Assembly (NCBI GenBank): GCA_902586495.1
Contig: CACIHQ010000002.1
Coordinates: 40,001 to 104,000 of the forward strand
Direction of reading: 5' to 3'
DNA length: 64,000 nt
Origin: an uncultured Pelagibacteraceae bacterium
Lineage (GTDB): Bacteria; Pseudomonadota; Alphaproteobacteria; Pelagibacterales; Pelagibacteraceae
The position numbers and the translations under genes are program-made. Of the stretch, positions 13,218-22,586 are shown one piece after another (the stretch's first letter is position 1; every line of letters begins with the position of its first letter). The notes below the pieces were generated by a model. It did no database searches and was not told the origin of the DNA. It worked only from the letters and a program-made list of their open reading frames with translations.

Positions 13218-14300
13218 AATAATTAATAACAAAATCAAAATGAGAACGGCCAAAGATGGCAGTATTATTTTTTTTGAATGTAAGATTTTGATTATATCAA
13301 TTTGTGACGCTTTTAAAGAACCTGTGTCAGCTGTATTTGCAAATCCTTTATTTCTTCCTATGTTAAGAAATTTATTTTTTCTATTGTTAAAGATTTCTTC
13401 TCCAGACATTGATTGGAAATTACTTAAACTTTTCATCAAAGATGTTCTAACATTTAATAGAATTTGATCCTTATCTCTATGTGCGCCACCAGGTGGTTCC
13501 ATAATAATTTCGTCAATTACATTAAGCTCTAATAAATCTTTCGCTGAAAGCTTCATTGCTTTAGCGGCATCAAGCATTTTTTTTGGATCTCTCCATAGAA
13601 TCGTTGCACATCCCTCTGGAGAAATAACAGAATAAATAGCATTTTCTAACATTAAAACTCTGCTTGAGGAGGCTAAAGCTATAGCTCCCCCAGAGCCACC
13701 CTCTCCAATAATTATCGCTATTGTTGGAATTTTTAAATTCATGCAACATTCTATTGATTTTGCAATTGCTTCCGCCTGACCCCGTTCCTCAGCACCCACT
13801 CCTGGATAAGCACCAGGTGTATCTATAAATAAAACTATTGGGATTTGAAATCTGTCAGCCAACTCCATCAAACGGATAGTTTTTCTGTAACCCTCAGGTC
13901 TCATCATTCCAAAATTTCTCTCAATTCTACTGTCTAAATCATCTCCTTTTTCTTGGCCAATTACTAAAATTGATTGGTTGTTAAATTTTGCAAAACCTGC
14001 AATAACTGATTTATCTTCACCATAATACCTATCACCCGATAGTGATATGAATTCATCAAATAAATTATCAATGAAGAATTTTGATTTTGGTCTATCTTCG
14101 TGCCTTGCAACCATAGTAGTTTGCCAAGGATCAAGGTTTGAATAAATTGATTTTAGTTTATTGTTTATCTCATCTTGAGTTTCAGAAATTTTTTGAGTGT
14201 CTACCTCAGAAATGCCGCTCTGATTGTAGGGGTCTTTAAGCTTTTCAAGCTCTTCATCCAATTCTTTAATTTCTTTCTCAAAATTTAGGTAATTTTTCAT
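13212..14300 (-). CDS. accA: Acetyl-CoA carboxylase carboxyltransferase subunit alpha, with C-terminal TM extension
   Basis: IDTPGAYPGVGAEERGQAEAIA and GEGGSGGAIALA; extra hydrophobic C-terminus IILPSLAVLILILLLIIL. Confidence 0.93.
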   Translation of the reverse strand: MKNYLNFEKEIKELDEELEKLKDPYNQSGISEVDTQKISETQDEINNKLKSIYSNLDPWQTTMVARHEDRPKSKFFIDNLFDEFISLSGDRYYGEDKSVIAGFAKFNNQSILVIGQEKGDDLDSRIERNFGMMRPEGYRKTIRLMELADRFQIPIVLFIDTPGAYPGVGAEERGQAEAIAKSIECCMNLKIPTIAIIIGEGGSGGAIALASSSRVLMLENAIYSVISPEGCATILWRDPKKMLDAAKAMKLSAKDLLELNVIDEIIMEPPGGAHRDKDQILLNVRTSLMKSLSNFQSMSGEEIFNNRKNKFLNIGRNKGFANTADTGSLKASQIDIIKILHSKKIILPSLAVLILILLLIIL

Positions 14301-14367
14301 AGTTGATTAATAATGATTACTTAATTAGCAAAAAAGGCAATAAAATGATATTGAATTAAACATGTAT

Positions 14368-14396
14368 TTGTTATTAAATGGTATATTCTTTATAAA
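14368..14396 (+). promoter_or_regulatory. Predicted sigma70 promoter for the glcB riboswitch transcript
   Basis: TTGTTA (14368-14373), 17-nt spacer, TATAAA (14391-14396), just upstream of the riboswitch. Confidence 0.5.
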
Positions 14397-14410
14397 GAAT
14401 AAAGTTTTAC

Positions 14411-14556
14411 TATCGGGAGAGACTATCTTTTAGCGCCGAAGGAGCAACCACCCCGGAAACTCTCAGGCAAAAGGACCGATCGAAGCATAACACTCTGGAA
14501 AGAGATTGATTTCCGCCGAAGGAGCAAAACTCTCAGGCAAAAATACAGATGGGGTA
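14411..14556 (+). promoter_or_regulatory. Tandem glycine riboswitch upstream of malate synthase
   Basis: Two aptamer cores: GCGCCGAAGGAGCAACCACCCCGGAAACTCTCAGGCAAAAGGACCG and TTCCGCCGAAGGAGCAAAACTCTCAGGCAAAAATACAGATGGGG. Confidence 0.93.
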
Positions 14557-14570
14557 TATAATTAAGTGCT

Positions 14571-16745
14571 ATGCAAGAAAAATACATTAAAATTAATAAC
14601 CTACAAGTATCTGAAAGACTATCAAACTTTGTAAATGACGAATTATTGAAAAATACAAATGTATCTCCTGAAAATTTTTGGCTGGGTCTTAAAAAAACTC
14701 TTGACGAGCTTGCACCGAAAAATAGAGAATTAATTAAGTTTAGAGAAGATTTGCAAAAGAAAATAGATGATTGGCATATCAAAAATAGAGGTAAAGAATT
14801 TAATTTAGTTGAGTATAAAAAATTTTTATTAGAAATTGATTATTTAAAAAATGAAGGGCCTGATTTTAAAATAGAAACTAAAAATGTAGATGAAGAAATT
14901 GCAAATGTAGCTGGACCACAGTTAGTAGTACCCATAATGAATGCGAGGTATGCTTTAAATGCTGCGAATGCAAGATGGATGAGTTTATATGATAGTCTTT
15001 ATGGTACAGATGTAATTGAACAGTCTGAAGATAGTGTATCTGAAAGGTATGACCCACTAAGAGGTGAAATGGTTATAAAATATGGTAGAGATTTTTTAGA
15101 CAAGCACTTCCCATTAGCTGGATTGAGTTGGAGTCAAATTACAAGTTTGGCTGTAAAATATGGTAAATTAAAAGTTTTAAAAGGTGCTGATATTTTTGAT
15201 TTGAAAGATGAAAATAAATTTATTGGGCACAGAGGTGAAAGAGATAACCCATCTGCAATTATTTTAAAAAATAATAATTTACATATTGAAATTCTTAAAG
15301 ACTCTAGAGCTTTTGCTGCTCAACAAGATCATGCAGGAATTAGTGATATAATACTAGAGTCTGCAGTTTCCACAATTTGTGATAATGAGGATAGTGTAGC
15401 AGCAGTTGACTCGGAAGATAAAATTATTTGTTATCGAAATTGGTTAGGCCTTATGAAAGGTGATCTAAAATCAAAATTTGAAAAAGAGGGTAAATTATTT
15501 GAGAGAAAGCTAAATCCACACAGAAGTTATATTTCAAAAGATGGAAAAGGTTTAAAGTTGCATGGTAGAAGCCTTTTACTTATAAGAAATGTTGGTCATT
15601 TAATGACTAATCCCTCAATTTTATTAAGTGATGGAAGTGAAATACCTGAGGGAATAATGGATGCTTTTATAACAACAGCGGCTGCACTACATGATATTAA
15701 AAAAAAAACTAATTCAAGAACTGGCTCTGTTTATATAGTGAAGCCTAAAATGCATGGACCGGAAGAAACAGCGTTTACAGATTTAATTTTTTCTAAAGTT
15801 GAGGAAGTTCTAAATTTACCTAAGTATACTTGTAAGATTGGTATTATGGATGAGGAAAGAAGAACATCTGCAAATTTAAAAGAGTGTGTTAGAAGTCTTA
15901 AAAATAGAGTTTTTTTCATAAACACTGGTTTCTTAGATAGAACTGGTGATGAAATGCATACATCAATGGAAGCCGGCCCTATGATTAAAAAAGGTGATAT
16001 GAAATCATCTAAATGGATCAATGCTTATGAAAACAATAATGTCGATATTGGTTTAAAATGTGGATTTTCAGGAAAAGCACAAATTGGGAAAGGAATGTGG
16101 GCGATGCCAGATAAAATGAAAGATATGATGGATCAAAAAAAAGGGCACCTAAAAGCAGGAGCAAACTGCGCATGGGTTCCATCTCCAACAGCAGCTGCTT
16201 TACACGCTTTGCATTATCACGAAATAAATATTTTTAATGAACAAAAAAAATTAATGCATAGAGAGCCAGCTAAAATTGATGACCTCTTAACAATCCCAAC
16301 AGCAGACCGGCCTAATTGGTCTGTAGAAGATATAAATAAAGAAATTTCCAATTCTGCACAAACTTTATTAGGCTATGTTGTAAGATGGGTAGATCAAGGT
16401 GTGGGTTGTTCTAAAGTACCTGATATCAACAATATAGGTTTGATGGAAGATAGAGCAACTCTTAGAATTTCATCTCAGCATATAGCCAACTGGATCCATC
16501 ATGGAATTACAACAAAAATACAAGTAACTGAAATAATGAAAGAGATGGCGAAAATAGTTGATGAACAAAATAAAAATGATCCATTATATATTAAAATGAG
16601 CGGTGATTATGAAAACTCTATAGCATTTCAAACCGCTTGTGATCTTGTGTTTAAAGGTAAAGAACAACCTTCAGGTTATACCGAACCATTACTTCATTTA
16701 AACAGATTAAAAAAAAAATCTAATCTGAGTTCGAAATCAAATTAG
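14571..16745 (+). CDS. glcB: Malate synthase G
   Basis: LSWSQITSLA..., VKPKMHGPEETAFT and GIMDEERRTSANL motifs; about 724 aa. Confidence 0.95.
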   Translation: MQEKYIKINNLQVSERLSNFVNDELLKNTNVSPENFWLGLKKTLDELAPKNRELIKFREDLQKKIDDWHIKNRGKEFNLVEYKKFLLEIDYLKNEGPDFKIETKNVDEEIANVAGPQLVVPIMNARYALNAANARWMSLYDSLYGTDVIEQSEDSVSERYDPLRGEMVIKYGRDFLDKHFPLAGLSWSQITSLAVKYGKLKVLKGADIFDLKDENKFIGHRGERDNPSAIILKNNNLHIEILKDSRAFAAQQDHAGISDIILESAVSTICDNEDSVAAVDSEDKIICYRNWLGLMKGDLKSKFEKEGKLFERKLNPHRSYISKDGKGLKLHGRSLLLIRNVGHLMTNPSILLSDGSEIPEGIMDAFITTAAALHDIKKKTNSRTGSVYIVKPKMHGPEETAFTDLIFSKVEEVLNLPKYTCKIGIMDEERRTSANLKECVRSLKNRVFFINTGFLDRTGDEMHTSMEAGPMIKKGDMKSSKWINAYENNNVDIGLKCGFSGKAQIGKGMWAMPDKMKDMMDQKKGHLKAGANCAWVPSPTAAALHALHYHEINIFNEQKKLMHREPAKIDDLLTIPTADRPNWSVEDINKEISNSAQTLLGYVVRWVDQGVGCSKVPDINNIGLMEDRATLRISSQHIANWIHHGITTKIQVTEIMKEMAKIVDEQNKNDPLYIKMSGDYENSIAFQTACDLVFKGKEQPSGYTEPLLHLNRLKKKSNLSSKSN

Positions 16746-17337
16746 ATCGATTTTTAAAAGCAGAAATTAAAGTCCCATCATCTAGATTTTCTATCTCACC
16801 ACCAACTGGTAAGCCTTGGGCAAGTTTAGTAATTTTTACTTTGTAATTTTTTAAACTTTCTTGAATATAGTAGGCAGTCGTTTGGCCTTCTATTGTTGCA
16901 CTAGTGGCTAAAATTACCTCATAAATCTTTTCTTTTTTGACTCTTTCTACTAAAGAGTCAATTAATAAATCTCCTTTTCTATTCCCTGCAGATGATATTG
17001 TGCCACCAAGGATGTGAAAATATCCTTGGTATATATTAGAGCTCTCAATGGACCATTGATCCGCTATATTTTCAACCACACAAATTTTATCGTATTTTTT
17101 GTCTAAAATTTTACAATTTTCATAATCACACTCTATTAAAATTGATTTTAGAGCCCCACAAATTTTACATCTAGAAATATTTTTATAAACATCTGTTAAT
17201 GATTTTGCTAGAGGCTTTACTAGTTCGTCTTTATTATTTATTAATTTTAAAAGAATTCTCTTTGCTGATTTTGGTCCCAAACCAGGTAATTTTGATATTA
17301 GTTTAATTAACTGATCTATCTCATTACCATTTTGCAT
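16720..17337 (-). CDS. recR: Recombination mediator protein RecR
   Basis: LPGLGPKSAKRI helix-hairpin-helix, CxxC zinc motif, GGTISSAGN Toprim region. Confidence 0.93.
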   Translation of the reverse strand: MQNGNEIDQLIKLISKLPGLGPKSAKRILLKLINNKDELVKPLAKSLTDVYKNISRCKICGALKSILIECDYENCKILDKKYDKICVVENIADQWSIESSNIYQGYFHILGGTISSAGNRKGDLLIDSLVERVKKEKIYEVILATSATIEGQTTAYYIQESLKNYKVKITKLAQGLPVGGEIENLDDGTLISAFKNRSNLISNSD

Positions 17338-17340
17338 ATT

Positions 17341-17664
17341 CTATAAAGGCCATTTAAATCCAGGAATCCCAAACCCACCCGTTGCTTTTGAAATTTCCTC
17401 AGTTGTTTTTGATTTAAGCTGAGATTTAGCACTATTATGAGCTGCAACAATCAAATCCTCAATTATGCTTTTATCTTCTTTCATAATTTCATTAGATAGC
17501 TCTATTAATTGCATTTCACCATCTCCATCCAAAGTTATCTTTACAGAATTTGATCCTGAAATTCCTATAACTCTAATTTCTTTAATCTTTTGTTGGCTTT
17601 CCTTCATCTTTGCTTCAAGCTCTTTAGCTTTGTCTAATATTTTACTAAAGTCAGTCATCATCAA
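17341..17664 (-). CDS. YbaB/EbfC nucleoid-associated protein
   Basis: Size, sequence pattern (FSKILDKAKELEAKMKESQ...) and position between dnaX and recR. Confidence 0.88.
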   Translation of the reverse strand: MMMTDFSKILDKAKELEAKMKESQQKIKEIRVIGISGSNSVKITLDGDGEMQLIELSNEIMKEDKSIIEDLIVAAHNSAKSQLKSKTTEEISKATGGFGIPGFKWPL

Positions 17665-19303
17665 CTCCGTTTTTGTTTGAATTTACGTCTATTAGTTCGG
17701 CATCAGGAAATCTTTCCAACACACTTTTAAATATTTCTGAGTTTTTCATTTCATCAATCAATATTTTCTTAACATTTTTTTGTTTATCATTTATTGAAAT
17801 TTGTCCTTTTAATTTACTAAATGTGATAATCCATCGTTCGTCAGTCCATTCAAAAAGTTTTGATGATAGATTTTTTACAAAATCTTTATCTAAACTTTCA
17901 TTAAAAGATATTTCAATTCTATTTTTTTCAAATTTTACAAGATTAACATTTCTTTCTAATTCATATTTTAGTTTAATTTCCTTTTTTTTTGAACATACTT
18001 CAATTAAGTTCTCAAAAGTATTTATATTAATTTTATTTTCTGCCTTGATTTCTGTTTGAACTTCTGGTTTATTTTTATCTTCTTGTGCAATATTCTTTAT
18101 TTGATTAATTGTTTTAGATCTTAACTCGCTTTCTGTATTCTTGACTAGACTTTCACTTTTTGTATGAACTTCAATTTTTTCAACTTTATTTTTAAATTTT
18201 GCGGAATTTAAATACATTAATCTTATTAGGATCATTTCAATTGAGAAGTGTGGATTAGAAACTATATCTAATTCATCAAGTGAAGAGATAACAAATTGCC
18301 AAAATAATATTAATATCTCTGGGTCTATTTTATTAGTTAAACTTTTAATTTTAAGAAATTCCTCATCGTTCAGAGAAAAATTTGTGCTTTCTAAAGTTAA
18401 CGAATTAATATTTTTAAAATAATAAAGTATTTCTAAGAAATCATTAATAAAAACTTTTGGTTCAACACCTTGATCATAAATTTTTCTATAAGTACTTATT
18501 ACTTTTGTTTCCTCACCTTTTAAGATTAGCTCAAACAAGTAAATTAATTGAGATTTATCAAAATATCCAAAAATTCTCTGTGCTGAATTTAAATCTATTT
18601 CTTTTTCCCCATCCAAGCTTAATAAAGCTCTATCTAACAAAGACAAAGCATCTCTAACAGAGCCTTCTGAAATTTTGACTATAAGTTTTAAAGCATCGTC
18701 TGTTATTTTTCCATTTTCTTTATCTTTAATTTTTTTAATATATTCAAATAATTCAGATGAATTAATTCTAGACAAATCAAATCTTTGGCATCTAGAAACT
18801 ACAGTAACTGGAATTTTTTTTATTTCTGTTGTTGCAAAAATAAATTTTAAATACTCTGGTGGCTCTTCTAAGGTTTTTAACAAGGCATTAAATGCTTGTT
18901 TACTCAACATGTGGACTTCATCAACTATAAAAATTTTATATTTTGCGGATGTTGGTCCATATCTGGAAAATTCAATTAAATCTCTTACATCATCTACACC
19001 TGTTTTGCTTGCTGCATCCATTTCAAGAACATCAATATGACTTGAGTTCGTTATCGCATCACAATTATCACATTTTATTTTACATTTATTTTCTATTCCA
19101 TTTAAACAATTCAACGTCTTTGCAACAATTCTTGCTGTTGTAGTTTTTCCAATCCCTCTTATTCCAGTGAACAAGTATGCATTTGGTATTTTGTTAGCTT
19201 TAATTGAGTTTATAATAGTTTCAACAAGAACCTTTTGACCAATCAGATCGTCAAAAGTTTGGGGTCTGTATTTTAGTGCTAATACTTTTGATTTACTATT
19301 CAT
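17651..19303 (-). CDS. dnaX: DNA polymerase III subunit gamma/tau
   Basis: LALKYRPQTFDDLIGQ, GIRGIGKTTTARI and VDEVHMLSKQAFNALLKTLEEPP. Confidence 0.95.
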   Translation of the reverse strand: MNSKSKVLALKYRPQTFDDLIGQKVLVETIINSIKANKIPNAYLFTGIRGIGKTTTARIVAKTLNCLNGIENKCKIKCDNCDAITNSSHIDVLEMDAASKTGVDDVRDLIEFSRYGPTSAKYKIFIVDEVHMLSKQAFNALLKTLEEPPEYLKFIFATTEIKKIPVTVVSRCQRFDLSRINSSELFEYIKKIKDKENGKITDDALKLIVKISEGSVRDALSLLDRALLSLDGEKEIDLNSAQRIFGYFDKSQLIYLFELILKGEETKVISTYRKIYDQGVEPKVFINDFLEILYYFKNINSLTLESTNFSLNDEEFLKIKSLTNKIDPEILILFWQFVISSLDELDIVSNPHFSIEMILIRLMYLNSAKFKNKVEKIEVHTKSESLVKNTESELRSKTINQIKNIAQEDKNKPEVQTEIKAENKININTFENLIEVCSKKKEIKLKYELERNVNLVKFEKNRIEISFNESLDKDFVKNLSSKLFEWTDERWIITFSKLKGQISINDKQKNVKKILIDEMKNSEIFKSVLERFPDAELIDVNSNKNGVDDD

Positions 19304-19314
19304 AAATTTTATAA

Positions 19315-19398
19315 GGAGACTAGAACCTGAATAACTGTCTCTACGACTGCTTCCGTTAAGATCTGGTCGGTTTCAAGCGGCATCCACCTCTAGCCTCC
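19315..19398 (-). ncRNA. ffs: Signal recognition particle RNA (small bacterial, 4.5S type)
   Basis: Reverse complement closes by GGAGGCTAG/CTAGTCTCC and contains the apical region GACCAGATCTTAACGGAAGCAGTC; located upstream of dnaX. Confidence 0.78.
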
Positions 19399-19447
19399 GA
19401 ATATATTATAGCAGTAATGTTTTCTAAACCACAAGAAATAATAAGAA

Positions 19448-20281
19448 TTACTTTTCTCGTATTTTGTCAGCCTCAAAGACACCTAGAACGTGAAAATCTT
19501 GACAATGCAAACCTAATTCCTCTAATGATTTTTTAACTTTTGCATCCTCTATATGTCCATCAAGATCACATAAAAAAAAATAAGAATCGAAGGAATTTTT
19601 TTCAGGATAACTTTGTAGTTTGGTTAAATTTACACCATTGATAGCAAAACCACCTAATGATTGATACAAGGCTGCAGGTTTGCTTTTTAATTTGAATAAA
19701 AAAGATGTAATATATTTCTTATTACCATATTCTGGTTGAAAGATATTTTTACCCATAATTAAAAACCTAGTAAGATTTCCTTCTTCATTTTCAATATTTT
19801 TTTTTATTATTTCTAATCCATAAGTTTCTGCACTTAAGGTAGATGCTATTGCCGCATTTTTACTATCTTTAATTCTAGATATCATTTCTGCTGATCCAGC
19901 AGTATCTGCTCTAACGTGTTCTATTAGATTATTTGATTTTATAAAATTTGAACATTGAGAAAGGGCTTGCGAGTGAGAGTAAACATTTTTTATGTCAGAA
20001 ATTTTTGTACCAGGGATTACTAACAAATTATGTTCAATTTTTTGAAAATATTCTGAATAAATATTTAATCGATATTTAAAAACCAAATATTCAATTCCTA
20101 TATTTCCAGTAATTCTGTTAGACTCTGGTATAATTATTTTGGAGGATGAGTCCTCAGATGCTTTTAAAAAACATTCATCAAAAGTCTTACATGGTATTAT
20201 CTTAGATTTTGGGGCAATGGATAAAGCTGCTAGATGTGAATATGCACCAAATGTGCCTTGAAAATAAATTTTTTCCATCAC
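19448..20281 (-). CDS. pheA: Prephenate dehydratase
   Basis: FQGTFGAYSHLAA N-terminus, TRFLIMG motif, ACT-domain ESFP-equivalent LQSYPEKNSFDSYFFLCDLDGH. Confidence 0.9.
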   Translation of the reverse strand: MMEKIYFQGTFGAYSHLAALSIAPKSKIIPCKTFDECFLKASEDSSSKIIIPESNRITGNIGIEYLVFKYRLNIYSEYFQKIEHNLLVIPGTKISDIKNVYSHSQALSQCSNFIKSNNLIEHVRADTAGSAEMISRIKDSKNAAIASTLSAETYGLEIIKKNIENEEGNLTRFLIMGKNIFQPEYGNKKYITSFLFKLKSKPAALYQSLGGFAINGVNLTKLQSYPEKNSFDSYFFLCDLDGHIEDAKVKKSLEELGLHCQDFHVLGVFEADKIREK

Positions 20282-21012
20282 GATTTATATTCCATAATTT
20301 TTTTAATAGCTACAAAATCCTCTTTTGTATCTACTCCAATTGAATGTGATCTGGCAAGAGCAACATTTATTTTAATTTTGTTTTCTAAAGCTCTCAATTG
20401 TTCTAACTTATACTTAATCTCTTTGGGAGACTGTTTGTATGACACAAAATCTTTAAGGGTTCCTATTTCATAACAGTAAACACCTACATGATGATATGTA
20501 TTTAAATCCTTTTTTAAGGTTTTTCTTTTGAAGTAAATTGCCTCTGGAAAGTTTTTCTGATTCAATTCCTCTTTTGTTTTAACTTTAACCACATTTTGAT
20601 TATCATAAAGTTTTTTATCCAAAATTTTTGAAGCTAAAGTACCAATTTTGGAATTTGTATTTATCATAAGTTGATTTAGACTCCTAATATCATCAACATC
20701 AATTAAAGGCTCATCCCCTTGAAGATTCATTACTAAATCAATATTTGAAATCTCGATTTTTTGTAAGGCCTCATAAATTCTATCTGTTCCTGTATTATTT
20801 TTGCTGCTAGTTAGAACTGCCTGACCACCATTTTTTTTAACATCATCAACAATTTCTTGATTTTCAGTTGCAACTAATACATCTCCAATTTTTGCTTTTT
20901 CAGCCTTCTTAAATACGTGAGAAATGATTGATAAACCATTAATTTTTAGAAGAGGTTTTCCAGGCAACCTACTGGCAGCTAGTCTCGAAGGTATTATAAT
21001 AAGTGTTTTCAT
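20278..21012 (-). CDS. kdsB: 3-deoxy-manno-octulosonate cytidylyltransferase
   Basis: IIPSRLAASRLPGKPLL and NLQGDEPLID. Confidence 0.94.
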   Translation of the reverse strand: MKTLIIIPSRLAASRLPGKPLLKINGLSIISHVFKKAEKAKIGDVLVATENQEIVDDVKKNGGQAVLTSSKNNTGTDRIYEALQKIEISNIDLVMNLQGDEPLIDVDDIRSLNQLMINTNSKIGTLASKILDKKLYDNQNVVKVKTKEELNQKNFPEAIYFKRKTLKKDLNTYHHVGVYCYEIGTLKDFVSYKQSPKEIKYKLEQLRALENKIKINVALARSHSIGVDTKEDFVAIKKIMEYKS

Positions 21013-21121
21013 ACGTCATTGCTATTTGTTAATACACTAGAAGCAGAGGCAATAATATACATCAAATATATAAGCAATTTTTAATTTATAATGTTATACG
21101 TTCAAAATAAATTTTTATAAA

Positions 21122-21664
21122 ATGGATTCTTTTGAAATAAACAAAATAGTAGCTGCAATTTTACTTGTGGCTCTTCTTTTAATAGGTATAGGCAAATTAT
21201 CTAGCATTATTTTTTATGTTGAGAAACCTAAAACTCCAGGATACGCAGTTAATATTGAGCAGCCAGTTACTGCACAGTTAAAAACTGAGAGTGAGACACT
21301 AGAGCAAAAAATAGATATCGCAGCTTTAATGGCTATAGGAGATATTGCAACTGGAGAAAAAGTTTTTAAAAAATGTGCAGCTTGTCATTCGATCGTAAAA
21401 GGTGGAAAAAATAATATTGGGCCCGCACTTTACAATGTTGTTGGCAGAAAAGTTGGTGTTGTTAATGATTACAAATATTCCAAAGCATTGGCTGGATATG
21501 GAAAGGAATGGACTATTGAGGAATTAAATGGGTATTTGATCAAGCCTGCCAAATGGATTAAAGGAACCAAAATGGCATTTGCAGGATTGAGAAAAGAGAA
21601 AGATAGGGCTTCAGTAATTAAGTACTTGAATAAAAATTCAGACAACCCATTACCTCTACCTTAG
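21122..21664 (+). CDS. Membrane-anchored class I c-type cytochrome
   Basis: N-terminal TM; KCAACHS heme motif; distal Met region (WIKGTKMAFAGLR). Confidence 0.9.
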   Translation: MDSFEINKIVAAILLVALLLIGIGKLSSIIFYVEKPKTPGYAVNIEQPVTAQLKTESETLEQKIDIAALMAIGDIATGEKVFKKCAACHSIVKGGKNNIGPALYNVVGRKVGVVNDYKYSKALAGYGKEWTIEELNGYLIKPAKWIKGTKMAFAGLRKEKDRASVIKYLNKNSDNPLPLP

Positions 21665-22585
21665 TTTTCCAAAGCAATAAAGTAAGATAGATTTTTGAAC
21701 ATGTACTCTGTTAAGAGCTTGTATCCACACTTTTGATTGTTTACTAGAAAATACTTTTTCATCAACTTCATCTCCTCTCGGCAAGCAGTGGAGAAAAATA
21801 CAATCTTTTTTTGCATAACGCATCAGCTTTTTATCAATCTTAAAATTTTTAAAAGTTTTTAACTTTTTTGTTTTATTTACTTTGTCATTGATAGATATAA
21901 CTTTATCAGAAAATAAAACATCTGCGTTAAAAATAGCTTTTCTAGGACTTGAATAAATATCTATCTTGTTATTATTTTTGTTTATATAGTCCATAATATT
22001 TTTATTTGGTTTATATTTTTTAGGACAACCAATCTTTAATTTAAATAAAAATTTAATTGAAGCTGCAATTAAAGAATTTAAAACATTATTACAATCCCCT
22101 ATCCATGCAATATTTAATTTGTGTATAGGCTTCTTCTTTATCTCTTCTACCGTAAAGATATCTGACAAAATCTGAGTTGGGTGAGATGAAGGGCTTAACC
22201 CATTAATTATTGGAATTGATAAATGTTTTTTGAATTCCTCTAATTTTTTATCACTATTAGTTCTCAACATAAAAGCATTACCGAAATTGGATAATATCTT
22301 GGCTGTATCCTCTATACTTTCACCACCTTTTGAGAAATGAAGCTCATTAGGTCTTAGTGTTAAAGCACTTCCTCCGAGCTGTCTTATAGCAAGATAAAAA
22401 CTTAGTCTTGTCCTCAAACTTAATTTCTCAAACATTTGAATTAATAATTTTCCTTTAAGAGGAGCATCTTTATCCACGTCAAGATGACTTAGTTTTTTTC
22501 TTAAATTTTTTCTTTTTTGTGCATCATTAATAATTTTTCTAAGATCTTTGGTCGGAATATCTTTTAAATTTATAAAATGTTTCAT
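21656..22585 (-). CDS. argF: Ornithine carbamoyltransferase
   Basis: FEKLSLRTRLSFY (carbamoyl-phosphate motif variant) and HCLPRGDEV; start MKHFINLKD. Confidence 0.9.
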   Translation of the reverse strand: MKHFINLKDIPTKDLRKIINDAQKRKNLRKKLSHLDVDKDAPLKGKLLIQMFEKLSLRTRLSFYLAIRQLGGSALTLRPNELHFSKGGESIEDTAKILSNFGNAFMLRTNSDKKLEEFKKHLSIPIINGLSPSSHPTQILSDIFTVEEIKKKPIHKLNIAWIGDCNNVLNSLIAASIKFLFKLKIGCPKKYKPNKNIMDYINKNNNKIDIYSSPRKAIFNADVLFSDKVISINDKVNKTKKLKTFKNFKIDKKLMRYAKKDCIFLHCLPRGDEVDEKVFSSKQSKVWIQALNRVHVQKSILLYCFGKLR

Positions 22586-22586
22586 T

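Noticed and set aside
13159-13467. 102-aa plus-strand ORF at the secA/accA junction
   Set aside because: Overlaps the secA 3' end and is antisense to accA; accA motifs are clear
14423-14782. 119-aa minus-strand ORF
   Set aside because: Antisense to the glycine riboswitch and the glcB start; spurious
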